A stretch of 9,310 bases of DNA from an uncultured Ruminococcus sp. (GCA_900556055.1 USNJ01000074.1:1-9310), one strand, 5' to 3'. Counted from the stretch's first letter, positions 1-8,200 are shown. Made by a program: numbers and translations. The notes: generated by a model from the sequence alone, not told the origin.

Positions 1-302
1 GGATAGAACTTACACATCCGATAGGCAATTTTCATGCAGAGAGATTGAATACCGGGAAACTCATCAGGATTGACCATAAGCGTCCTGACGGAAGTGACTG
101 CTTCACTGTTTTCAAAGAATTCAGCATCACAAGCTACAGAACAGCAGGCGAAAATATCGCAGGCGGATTTTCAACCGCAGAAGATGTTTTCAACGGCTGG
201 ATGAATTCCTCCGGACACCGTGCAAATATCCTCAATCCTGATTTTACGACCCTCGGCGTGGGCAAATCGGGCAAATACTGGGTACAGCTTTTCATAGGCT
301 GA
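1..302 (+). CDS. CAP/SCP-domain protein, 3' end only
   Basis: C-terminal 99 codons of a reading frame that enters open from the left edge (codons begin at base 3) and stops with TGA at 300-302. The visible part is a CAP (cysteine-rich secretory protein / antigen 5 / PR-1, SCP-like) domain. In order it shows the HKRPDGSDCF segment (visible residues 25-34), the signature GENIAGG (49-55) and GWMNSSGHRANILNPDF (65-81) with its conserved histidine, then a closing hydrophobic strand, KYWVQLFIG. These proteins are usually secreted or cell-wall bound in Firmicutes; their bacterial role is poorly defined. A signal peptide or wall-binding repeats would lie outside the window. A TTG at 45 could be read as a start, but the homology-like sequence continues upstream of it, so the gene is truncated by the window rather than starting there. 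Confidence 0.88.
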   Translation, partial: IELTHPIGNFHAERLNTGKLIRIDHKRPDGSDCFTVFKEFSITSYRTAGENIAGGFSTAEDVFNGWMNSSGHRANILNPDFTTLGVGKSGKYWVQLFIG

Positions 303-316
303 TAAGATCAATGTAT

Positions 317-347
317 TCGGACGGATCTTCGGATCCGTCCGATTTTT
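317..347 (+). terminator. Intrinsic terminator with UUCG tetraloop
   Basis: Perfect 11-bp inverted repeat TCGGACGGATC (317-327) / GATCCGTCCGA (332-342). It is closed by the very stable C(UUCG)G tetraloop and followed directly by TTTTT (343-347). It begins 14 nt after the CAP-gene stop, so it should end that transcript. Only 22 nt then remain before the MATE start codon. Confidence 0.93.
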
Positions 348-369
348 ACAGTTCCGGAGTTTATATCTT

Positions 370-1707
370 ATGAAAAAACAAACCATTGACCTGACTGAAG
401 GAAAAATATCAGCAAAACTGTGGGCATTTGCCGTCCCGCTTATGCTCGGAAACATTCTTCAGCAGCTCTATAACCTCGCAGACACATGGGTCGTCGGAAA
501 ATACGTCGGCGACAATGCCCTTGCCGCTGTCGGATCGTCCTACACGCTTATGACCTTCCTTACCTCAATAATCATCGGTCTTTCGCTCGGCACAGGGACT
601 TTCATATCCATGGCATACGGCAGAAAAGACGGTGCCATGATACGAAACGGCATCTTCATTTCGTCATCAATGACAGGCATGATCACACTTATTATCACAG
701 CGGTATTCTACCTATTCTTAGACCCGATCATATCGCTTCTCCAAGTACCGCAGGAGCTTCATGCAGATATGAAAATATATCTTGCCTACGTATTTGCGGG
801 ATTTTTTGCATCATACATATATAACTGCATTTCAAACATCATGCGTGGAATGGGAAACTCAGCCGTGCCGCTGATCTTCCTCGGGATATCCGTAATTCTG
901 AATATCGCCCTGGATCTTATATTTGTCATATTCCTTGATATGGCGATAAAGGGCGCAGCAATTGCCACGGTAATATCACAGTATGTTTCGGCACTCGGAA
1001 TACTCATATGGTTCATCTGCGCATATCCCGAATACAGGATCACAAAGCAGGACATGAAGTGGAACCGTGAAAGCCTGCGGAATATTCTCTCGCTTTCGGG
1101 CTTCACCTGCCTCCAGCAGTCCGTAATGAATTTCGGAATTCTTATGGTGCAGGGCATAGTCAACAGCTTCGGAACAACTGTTATGGCTGCATTTTCTGTC
1201 GCCGTCAAGATAGATACTATTGCATACATGCCGGTTCAGGATTTTGGAAATGCGTTCTCGGTTTTCACTGCGCAGAATTACGGTGCCGGAAAGCATGACC
1301 GCATAAAGGAAGGAATAAAGCAGTCTGTGATAAGCGTTGCCCTGTTCTGCGCTGTTGTCAGCACGACAGTTTTCCTGTCGGCGGCAAAGCTTATGGGATT
1401 TTTCGTTGATGCGGCAAACACTGAAACTATTCTCATCGGCGCAAATTATCTGCGGATAGAGGGCACATGCTACATCGGCATAGGCATTCTTTTCATGCTT
1501 TACGGATATTACCGTGCTGTAAATAAGCCGATAATGTCGGTGATCCTCACAGTCATATCACTCGGAACACGTGTCATACTCGCAAAGATCCTATCCCCCA
1601 TTCCGATATTCGGCGTTACGGGAATATGGGCAGCAATACCGATAGGCTGGTTTCTTGCTGATCTTTTCGGTACTGCATATTATATCAGACATAAAGCAAA
1701 GCCATGA
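370..1707 (+). CDS. MATE-family efflux transporter
   Basis: A 445-residue, strongly hydrophobic protein of the usual length for the MATE (multidrug and toxic compound extrusion) family, with about twelve membrane spans in two six-helix bundles. The N-lobe carries the family pattern PLMLGNILQQLYNLADTWVV (residues about 19-38), followed by GKYVGDNALAAVGSS. The second lobe holds the matching LQQSVMNFGILMVQ and NYGAGKHDR segments. Family members expel cationic drugs, dyes or flavin-like compounds by Na+ or H+ antiport; the substrate here cannot be read from sequence. It resembles the MepA/DinF-type branch common in clostridia. The start ATG is supported by GGAG at 356-359, 10 nt upstream. It follows a strong terminator with no room for a separate promoter. 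Its TGA stop lies inside the left arm of the shared terminator at 1698-1730. Confidence 0.95.
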   Translation: MKKQTIDLTEGKISAKLWAFAVPLMLGNILQQLYNLADTWVVGKYVGDNALAAVGSSYTLMTFLTSIIIGLSLGTGTFISMAYGRKDGAMIRNGIFISSSMTGMITLIITAVFYLFLDPIISLLQVPQELHADMKIYLAYVFAGFFASYIYNCISNIMRGMGNSAVPLIFLGISVILNIALDLIFVIFLDMAIKGAAIATVISQYVSALGILIWFICAYPEYRITKQDMKWNRESLRNILSLSGFTCLQQSVMNFGILMVQGIVNSFGTTVMAAFSVAVKIDTIAYMPVQDFGNAFSVFTAQNYGAGKHDRIKEGIKQSVISVALFCAVVSTTVFLSAAKLMGFFVDAANTETILIGANYLRIEGTCYIGIGILFMLYGYYRAVNKPIMSVILTVISLGTRVILAKILSPIPIFGVTGIWAAIPIGWFLADLFGTAYYIRHKAKP

Positions 1708-1730
1708 TAACCAAATGTTATCATGGCTTT
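1698..1730. terminator. Bidirectional terminator between convergent genes
   Basis: Perfect 14-bp inverted repeat AAAGCCATGATAAC (1698-1711) / GTTATCATGGCTTT (1717-1730) with a 5-nt loop. The left arm includes the last codons and stop of the MATE gene; the right arm ends 2 bp before the GNAT stop codon on the other strand. U-rich ends occur on both strands (CTTTTATCATTT on plus, CTTTGCTTTAT on minus), so it can serve both genes. Confidence 0.88.
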
Positions 1731-1732
1731 TA

Positions 1733-2209
1733 TCATTTCACAAGTATCTCCATCTGAGTTTCCTTGACGAACATTCCCTTTTTCTCATAAAAGCTGCGTG
1801 CACTGTCATTGCCCTCCCAGACATTCAGCGTCACGTCATAGCAGCCGCTTTTCTTTGCAAAGTCCATAACATGATCAAAAAGCAGACTTCCGACATGCTT
1901 TCCCCTGCAATTTTCGTCAACACAAAGATCATCAATATAGACAGACTTAAAATCCTTCATATTTGTGCTGAACGGCTGACGCTTCATCACGCAGAATGCA
2001 TATCCGACAACATTTCCGTCATCATCTGCAACAAAAACAGGAGCTTCATCATTTGAGATTATGCCGCAAAGCTCCTCTTCGGTATACTTTGTCGTTCCCG
2101 AAATAAAAATATCGGGTCGCAGCGCAGCGTGTATCTCAAGCACCTGACTCAGAAGCTCGCTTATCCTCGCAATGTCCTTTTTTTCCGCACGTCTGATTTC
2201 AATACTCAT
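1733..2209 (-). CDS. GNAT-family N-acetyltransferase
   Basis: A 158-residue protein with a complete GNAT fold (acetyl-CoA-dependent N-acetyltransferase). The N-terminus IEIRRAEKKDIARISELL is the usual beta1/alpha1 opening. The central strand FKSVYIDDLCVDENCRGKHVG (residues 87-107) carries the acetyl-CoA pyrophosphate-binding R-G-x-x-x-G loop. The C-terminal NVWEGNDSARSFYEKKGM (129-146), with its conserved Asn and Tyr141, is the standard beta6/beta7 region. The acceptor is unknown; family members act on antibiotics, polyamines, amino acids or protein N-termini. ATG is preceded by GAGG, 8 nt upstream. It has its own promoter in the gap after ptsG and its stop abuts the shared terminator. Confidence 0.92.
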   Translation of the reverse strand: MSIEIRRAEKKDIARISELLSQVLEIHAALRPDIFISGTTKYTEEELCGIISNDEAPVFVADDDGNVVGYAFCVMKRQPFSTNMKDFKSVYIDDLCVDENCRGKHVGSLLFDHVMDFAKKSGCYDVTLNVWEGNDSARSFYEKKGMFVKETQMEILVK

Positions 2210-2235
2210 TTTTAAGACCTCTTTTCCATACAGCT

Positions 2236-2264
2236 ATTATAACACAGCTGAGAAAAAACGTCAA
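2236..2264 (-). promoter_or_regulatory. SigA-type promoter of the GNAT gene
   Basis: On the minus strand, TTGACG (-35; 2264-2259) and TATAAT (-10; 2241-2236) are separated by exactly 17 nt, close to the housekeeping-sigma consensus. The start of transcription should fall near 2228, leaving a short leader with the GAGG ribosome site. A 5-bp inverted repeat CAGCT (2231-2235) / AGCTG (2246-2250) brackets the -10 element and might bind a regulator. Confidence 0.85.
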
Positions 2265-2269
2265 CTTTT

Positions 2270-4333
<2,064 letters not shown>

Positions 4334-4345
4334 TTATATGATCCT

Positions 4346-4360
4346 CCATTACTTTAATGG
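4346..4360 (-). promoter_or_regulatory. Leader hairpin overlapping the ptsG ribosome site
   Basis: Perfect 6-bp inverted repeat CCATTA (4346-4351) / TAATGG (4355-4360) with a 3-nt loop. On the minus strand the 3' arm ends in the first two G residues of the GGAGG Shine-Dalgarno sequence. The hairpin could modulate translation, but it is short and AU-rich, so its stability is modest. Confidence 0.4.
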
Positions 4361-4364
4361 GATT

Positions 4365-4370
4365 ATTATA
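4365..4370 (-). promoter_or_regulatory. Probable -10 element of ptsG
   Basis: Perfect TATAAT on the minus strand, about 30 nt upstream of the start codon and downstream of the terminator of the preceding operon. No good -35 hexamer stands 16-18 nt upstream. An alternative pairing is TTGTCG (4404-4399) with AATAAT (4380-4375), 18-nt spacer. The weak -35 suggests an activator or a modest promoter. Confidence 0.5.
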
Positions 4371-4374
4371 GATC

Positions 4375-4390
4375 ATTATTCGGCAATAAT
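4375..4390. repeat. Palindrome upstream of ptsG, possible operator
   Basis: Perfect inverted repeat ATTATT (4375-4380) / AATAAT (4385-4390) with a 4-bp centre CGGC. It sits directly upstream of the ptsG -10 element, where a repressor or activator would act. It does not match the CcpA cre consensus, and no cognate regulator is encoded in the window. Confidence 0.4.
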
Positions 4391-4400
4391 ACGTCAGCCG

Positions 4401-4460
4401 ACAAAAAATTCCCGTCGGAATAAGGAAAAGTGCCGTCCTTTCCTTATTCCGACGGGGAAT
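4401..4460 (-). terminator. Intrinsic terminator of the nrdD-nrdG-dut unit
   Basis: Perfect 18-bp stem CCCGTCGGAATAAGGAAA (4411-4428) / TTTCCTTATTCCGACGGG (4439-4456) with a 10-nt loop. AAT/ATT pairing extends it past one bulged G. On the minus strand the stem is followed by AATTTTTTGT, a clear U-tract. It starts 5 nt past the stop of the 145-aa gene and insulates ptsG from the upstream operon. The plus strand has no U-tract, so it works in one direction. Confidence 0.95.
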
Positions 4461-4464
4461 GATA

Positions 4465-4902
4465 TCATAATATTTCAGGCATTATTTCATCTTCTTCGGG
4501 AAGACTTTCTATCCATTTCCGATGATATTCCATCTGATCTGCAATATCGCACGGAGTAAATCTTCCGTCATAATCGAAAATATCAACAATGTCTTTCTTT
4601 GATGCAGGCTTGCCCATCTGCTGGATATATGCCGTCCTGCAGTCACCCATTGAAAACTGCATCTCAGACGGATAGATCTCCATGCATGCGCCGAAACAGA
4701 TAAGCTGCATCGACTTTTTCTCAAGTGCTGCACGCACCGAAAGCATCGCATCAAAATAATTGTCCGCATCATGCGCAACGCCGTCTGCCGTAATCCGCAC
4801 CTTTTCGCTGTCATCGGGAGACTCGTCATTCAGTTCAAGCACGATCTGCGACATGCCGCCTTTTTTATCGGAAACATTCAGCCTGATAAATTCATCTAAC
4901 AT
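4465..4902 (-). CDS. Uncharacterised 145-aa protein, last gene of nrd unit
   Basis: I do not recognise the family with confidence. The protein is acidic and soluble, with no signal peptide or membrane span. It starts with a strand-rich segment (about residues 18-42), then a likely helix with alternating D/E/R/K (48-63), then QLICFGACMEIYPSEMQF (66-83), and a conserved-looking tail KKDIVDIFDYDGRFTPCDIA (102-121), ending in a run of Glu/Asp. Four cysteines (69, 73, 88, 118) are present but do not form a recognisable metal-site pattern. AGGAG stands 8 nt before the ATG and only 17 nt separate it from the dut stop, so it is very probably translated and co-transcribed with nrdD-nrdG-dut. A link to nucleotide metabolism is only an inference from position; it could equally be a passenger gene. 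Confidence 0.8.
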   Translation of the reverse strand: MLDEFIRLNVSDKKGGMSQIVLELNDESPDDSEKVRITADGVAHDADNYFDAMLSVRAALEKKSMQLICFGACMEIYPSEMQFSMGDCRTAYIQQMGKPASKKDIVDIFDYDGRFTPCDIADQMEYHRKWIESLPEEDEIMPEIL

Positions 4903-4919
4903 AGCAAAACTCCTGCAGA

Positions 4920-5429
4920 TCAGCCGGTGCTGCCGAATCCGCCGTTTCTCGATGCAGTGACATCATCATCAACGGTAATTCCGTATTCAACGAAAATACC
5001 CTGCATGAAACCTGCGCCCTTTTCAAGAGAAAGCGTTTTTCCTTCGTTTGAATCGTTTGTGATCTTCGCAAAAATATGTCCCTCGTTGTCGGAATGGAAA
5101 TAATCGCTGTCGATTATTCCGACTGTGTTGTTGAGCTGAAGTCTGTATTTAAATCCCAGACCGCTTCTCGGATAGCATTTCAGCACCCAGCCGTCAACGA
5201 TCTCGACTCTTATTCCTGTCGGTATCTTGACAGTCTCCGACGGAGCAAGCTCGAAATCGGACGGCGAATAGAAATCATATCCCGCCGAACCCGAAGTCGC
5301 ACGCTTAGGCAGCTTTATGTGATCGTAGACCTCAGCCGCTTCAGCCTCCGTTGAATTCGGGAATGTATCGAGCCAATCCTCCGCAAAACGTGCGAAGCTC
5401 ACCTTTGAAAATTTCGCTATTCTCTGCAT
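4920..5429 (-). CDS. dut: dUTP diphosphatase (dUTPase)
   Basis: A 169-residue trimeric-type dUTPase, which hydrolyses dUTP to dUMP and pyrophosphate to keep uracil out of DNA and supply dUMP for thymidylate synthase. All five family motifs are visible. Motif 1 is SAGYDFYS (48-55, with Asp52), motif 2 PRSG (87-90), motif 3 GIIDSDY (104-110, with the sugar-binding Asp and Tyr), motif 4 GAGFMQG (138-144), and motif 5 RNGGFGSTG (161-169) at the extreme C-terminus, which closes over the substrate. Motif 4 has Gly where many dUTPases have Arg (G-D-R-x-x-Q). About 35 residues precede the core, which makes it longer than compact dUTPases. AAGGA lies 10 nt before the ATG, after a run of A residues. 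The gene sits 18 nt after nrdG, matching a role downstream of the reductase. Confidence 0.94.
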   Translation of the reverse strand: MQRIAKFSKVSFARFAEDWLDTFPNSTEAEAAEVYDHIKLPKRATSGSAGYDFYSPSDFELAPSETVKIPTGIRVEIVDGWVLKCYPRSGLGFKYRLQLNNTVGIIDSDYFHSDNEGHIFAKITNDSNEGKTLSLEKGAGFMQGIFVEYGITVDDDVTASRNGGFGSTG

Positions 5430-5447
5430 TTTTTTATTTCCTTTCGA

Positions 5448-5936
5448 TCAGTTATGGAGAACAACATCTCCCTTTTCCAGCGTTTTTTTCACGTCAATGA
5501 CACGCTGATTTGAGCTTCCCGCCCAGTGTATCTTTTTATCTGCTCTCGCCTGTTCAAAGCGTCCGTCAACAAGAACATCGACATACTTTATGAAAGGCAG
5601 ATCGCAGATATCCTCCCAGACATATCCCGTGTAAAGCCAGACTGTCTTGTTCGGAAATTCCGAAACGAACCGCCTTATCAATCTGCCGACTTCACTTCTG
5701 TTCTGCTCAAAAAGCGGATCGCCGCCGCTGAAGGTTATTCCCGATATATACGGCTTCGACAGGTCGGAAAAAAGCTCGTCTTCCGCCTTTTCGTCAAACG
5801 GCAGGCCTCCGTTTCCGTCCCATGTTATCGGGTTCTGACAGCCATGGCAATGATGTGAACATCCTGCTGTCCAGAGAACTGTGCGCAGCCCGTCGCCGTT
5901 CAGCATATCGTCCGTTGTTATGTTATGATAATTCAT
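5448..5936 (-). CDS. nrdG: Anaerobic ribonucleotide reductase activating protein
   Basis: Radical-SAM activase that uses a 4Fe-4S cluster and S-adenosylmethionine to generate the glycyl radical on NrdD. With the start chosen here the protein has 162 residues, close to the usual NrdG size. The cluster motif CxxxCxxC is C26-SHH-C30-HG-C33 within GCSHHCHGCQNP. The SAM-contacting GITFSGGDPLF follows at about 66-76. An in-frame ATG at 5990 would add 18 residues lying inside nrdD. I prefer the ATG at 5936 because it is preceded at 7 nt by AGGTG (5948-5944) and opens with the typical NYHNIT-type NrdG N-terminus. Only 10 bp separate it from nrdD, whose TAG stop overlaps the ribosome site, which suggests translational coupling. 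Confidence 0.96.
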   Translation of the reverse strand: MNYHNITTDDMLNGDGLRTVLWTAGCSHHCHGCQNPITWDGNGGLPFDEKAEDELFSDLSKPYISGITFSGGDPLFEQNRSEVGRLIRRFVSEFPNKTVWLYTGYVWEDICDLPFIKYVDVLVDGRFEQARADKKIHWAGSSNQRVIDVKKTLEKGDVVLHN

Positions 5937-5943
5937 CGGATCA

Positions 5944-5948
5944 CACCT
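5944..5948 (-). promoter_or_regulatory. nrdG ribosome binding site overlapping the nrdD stop
   Basis: AGGTG on the minus strand, 7 nt before the chosen nrdG ATG. Its first two bases are the last two of the nrdD TAG stop codon (5949-5947). It supports the 5936 start over the longer 5990 start and suggests that ribosomes finishing nrdD can begin nrdG. Confidence 0.7.
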
Positions 5949-8067
5949 ACATACTCTTTCTGTCGGCAATCTCAGCCATTTTAGCGTCATTCAGACGGGT
6001 ATCTCCCTTTACTCTTGAATATGACAGATAGCCGTTCATTCTCTCGATCTTCGTCAGATTTCTGCTTCCGCACTTGGGACAGACATCCATTTCAAGCTCC
6101 TGATGTCCGCAGTCATCGCAGTATGCGAGCGAGAGATTCACGCCCTCGTAAAATCCCATATCCATAGCACGCCTTATAAGCGTCTTGACTGCCTCTATGT
6201 TGTAATCTATCGGATATTTCACATACTGTATCTTTCCGCCGTTCATAAGATCCCAGAAACGCTTTTCAAGATCCTGCTTGCGGATCGGCGATATATCCTC
6301 CGTAACATGACAGTGGAAGCTGTTGGACACATATTCCCTGTCCGAAACATTTTCGATTATACCGTATTTTTTGCGGAACTGCTTCACCTGAAGTCCGCAA
6401 AGATTTTCGGCAGGCGTGCCGTACAGCGCATAGAGATTTCCGTCCTCTTCCTTGAACTGCGCGACCTTGTCGTTTATATGCTTCATTACCTCGAGAGCGA
6501 ATTCGCCGTCCTCGGCAATTGATTTTTTGTTATAAAGCTGCTGAAGCTCGTTCAGCGCAGTTATGCCGAACGATGCAGTTGCCGTTTTAAGCAGCGGCTT
6601 TATCTTGTCATGTATCCCGAGATGTCCGCCGAGAAATCCTCCCTCGCAGTATGCAAGCGGATTTGTTGACGCACGCATTTCGCCGAGATAATCGTAAGTA
6701 CGTATATGCAGACGGCGAATCAGCTCGAGATAATAATCCAGCACCTCGTAAAAATCACGGCTTTCCTTTCTTGCCCTCGCAAGTATCATCGGCAGATGCA
6801 GACTTACAGCACCTATGTTGAATCGTCCGACGAAGATCGGCTTGTCATCATCATCGGCGGGCTTCATTCCGCCCCTTTCGTACCATGGTGACAGAAATGC
6901 ACGGCAGCCCATCGGACTTACGATCCTGCCGTATTTCTTGTACATTTCCGCAACATATCCCTCACCGGTAAGGCTCAGCCAGTCGGGATACATTGTCTTT
7001 GCGGAGCATTCAACAGCAGCGTTGAAAACATCCTCCATAGGCTTGCCCACGCCATGGAGATCTTCGTCATACAAAAACACGATCTTCGGGAAAAGCACAG
7101 GCTTCTTGCAGCCCGATTTTCCCTGACCGTTCTTTCTTACTCTGAGCATTGCGATCGCTGCAAGCCTTGCGAATTTTCCCTGCGCAACGCCTGCTGTCAC
7201 AGTGATGAACGGATAATCTCCCCTGCTTGACGCAACGGTGTTGAACTTGTATTCCCAGCCCTGAAAGCCCTGTTCAAGGTCACGGACTATATCCTTCATA
7301 GCCTCTTTATCGGCATTTTCGTCGGATAATCCCATATCTTTATAACGTTCAAATTTCATGTCATAGCTTTTCTGTGCATACGGTTCAAGTATCTCATCAA
7401 CACATGGAACAGTAAATCCGCCGTACTGCTGGCTTGCCGCAGAAAGCACGATATCTCCGATAACATCGAATGCAACATCAAGCGTTTTCGGCTCATTATA
7501 CCAAAGATTTCCCATCTCAAAGCCGCCCTCGAGAACCGATTTTACATCAAACAGGCAGCAGTTCATCGTGTCACGTCTTGCGGACATATCATGTATGTAA
7601 ATATATCCGTCCCTGCACGCCTGCAGTTCCTCCGTTGTCATGAAAAACTTCTGATAAAGCTCCTTGTTCAGCTGATTGAAGATAAGGCTTCTCTTTGTGG
7701 ATACAAGAGCAGAATCGGAATTGGAATTCTCCTTGTCGCCGATGTACATGATCGACTGGCTTTTCTGATAAACCTCGTCGAGCATATGAACGAAATCCTG
7801 CTTATAATTCCGGTAATCACGGTAGGATTTCGCAACAACGGGATTTACCCTGTCAAGAGCGCTTTCAACAATGTTGTGCATCTCTGAAATGTCGATCTCT
7901 TCTCTGTTCATGCCGTCAACACGTTCAGTAACAAATGTGCAGATAAAATCGAGATCATCGTCCGAAAATTTTATCAGCGCACGGTTTGCGGATTTGTTGA
8001 CAGCGACCACAACCTTTTGTATGTTGAAATCCTCTTTAGTTCCGTCTTTCTTGATAATCCTTATCAA
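5947..8067 (-). CDS. nrdD: Anaerobic ribonucleoside-triphosphate reductase (class III)
   Basis: A 706-residue glycyl-radical enzyme that reduces ribonucleoside triphosphates to dNTPs without oxygen. An N-terminal ATP-cone (about 1-90, opening IRIIKKDGTKEDFNIQKV) senses ATP/dATP. The catalytic barrel carries Cys170/171 in TMNCCLFDV and the thiyl-radical candidate Cys388 in SPMGCRAFL. A C-terminal zinc site is C650, C653, C663, C666 (CDDC...CPKC). The radical glycine is G679 in RMNGYLS, near the C-terminus as expected. Length and residue spacing match the Escherichia coli type. The start is TTG at 8067: AAAGGA stands 9 nt upstream, the ATP-cone begins at once, and an in-frame stop at 8088-8086 rules out a longer protein apart from a CTG one codon earlier. 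First gene of the nrdD-nrdG-dut-unknown unit, with NrdR-like operators in its leader. Confidence 0.97.
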   Translation of the reverse strand: MIRIIKKDGTKEDFNIQKVVVAVNKSANRALIKFSDDDLDFICTFVTERVDGMNREEIDISEMHNIVESALDRVNPVVAKSYRDYRNYKQDFVHMLDEVYQKSQSIMYIGDKENSNSDSALVSTKRSLIFNQLNKELYQKFFMTTEELQACRDGYIYIHDMSARRDTMNCCLFDVKSVLEGGFEMGNLWYNEPKTLDVAFDVIGDIVLSAASQQYGGFTVPCVDEILEPYAQKSYDMKFERYKDMGLSDENADKEAMKDIVRDLEQGFQGWEYKFNTVASSRGDYPFITVTAGVAQGKFARLAAIAMLRVRKNGQGKSGCKKPVLFPKIVFLYDEDLHGVGKPMEDVFNAAVECSAKTMYPDWLSLTGEGYVAEMYKKYGRIVSPMGCRAFLSPWYERGGMKPADDDDKPIFVGRFNIGAVSLHLPMILARARKESRDFYEVLDYYLELIRRLHIRTYDYLGEMRASTNPLAYCEGGFLGGHLGIHDKIKPLLKTATASFGITALNELQQLYNKKSIAEDGEFALEVMKHINDKVAQFKEEDGNLYALYGTPAENLCGLQVKQFRKKYGIIENVSDREYVSNSFHCHVTEDISPIRKQDLEKRFWDLMNGGKIQYVKYPIDYNIEAVKTLIRRAMDMGFYEGVNLSLAYCDDCGHQELEMDVCPKCGSRNLTKIERMNGYLSYSRVKGDTRLNDAKMAEIADRKSM

Positions 8068-8076
8068 CAGATCAAA

Positions 8077-8082
8077 TCCTTT
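8077..8082 (-). promoter_or_regulatory. Ribosome site fixing the nrdD TTG start
   Basis: AAAGGA on the minus strand ends 9 nt before TTG (8067-8065). It supports initiation at this non-AUG codon, since the next in-frame ATG (residue 53) would delete half of the ATP-cone. Confidence 0.75.
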
Positions 8083-8090
8083 CAGTCAAG

Positions 8091-8106
8091 TCACTATATA
8101 TTGTGG
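8091..8106. promoter_or_regulatory. NrdR box (strong)
   Basis: The plus-strand sequence TCACTATATATTGTGG matches the known NrdR consensus ACACWATATATWGTGT at 14 of 16 positions, with mismatches only at the outermost bases. NrdR is the ATP/dATP-sensing repressor of ribonucleotide reductase genes in most bacteria. The box lies in the nrdD leader, downstream of the predicted transcription start. Confidence 0.85.
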
Positions 8107-8122
8107 TGTAAAAAAGCCTAAA

Positions 8123-8138
8123 AAGCAACATCATGTAT
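8123..8138. promoter_or_regulatory. Second, degenerate NrdR box
   Basis: AAGCAACATCATGTAT matches the NrdR consensus at 10 of 16 positions. It lies exactly 32 bp, about three helical turns, from the strong box, which is the usual spacing for paired NrdR sites. It covers the predicted transcription start next to the -10 element. On its own the match would be weak; spacing and position are what support it. Confidence 0.5.
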
Positions 8139-8140
8139 TA

Positions 8141-8169
8141 ATCATAACACATAACCTGACGGAATTCAA
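8141..8169 (-). promoter_or_regulatory. Promoter of the nrdD operon
   Basis: On the minus strand, TTGAAT (-35; 8169-8164) and TATGAT (-10; 8146-8141) have a 17-nt spacer, and the -10 is extended by an upstream TG (TGTTATGAT). Transcription would start near 8134, giving a leader of about 66 nt that contains the strong NrdR box. The 214-bp gap between nrdD and cdd (8068-8281) holds this promoter, the NrdR boxes, a 9-bp inverted repeat and the cdd terminator, with no evident gene. Confidence 0.65.
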
Positions 8170-8200
8170 CTGTATATTTAAACATAAAGTCAAATGATAA

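Noticed and set aside
786..1229. Minus-strand 147-codon frame inside the MATE gene
   Set aside because: It is an antisense shadow of a clear membrane transporter, with no family resemblance and no promoter or ribosome site.
4401..4460. Antiterminator/attenuator controlling ptsG (GlcT-type RAT)
   Set aside because: The hairpin and U-tract begin 5 nt past the stop of the preceding gene, a TATAAT for ptsG lies downstream of it, and no RAT-like element overlaps the stem. An ordinary operon terminator is the simpler reading.
5937..5990. Longer nrdG start at 5990
   Set aside because: It overlaps nrdD by 44 bases, has no ribosome site, and adds 18 residues unlike NrdG N-termini. The ATG at 5936 has AGGTG at good spacing.
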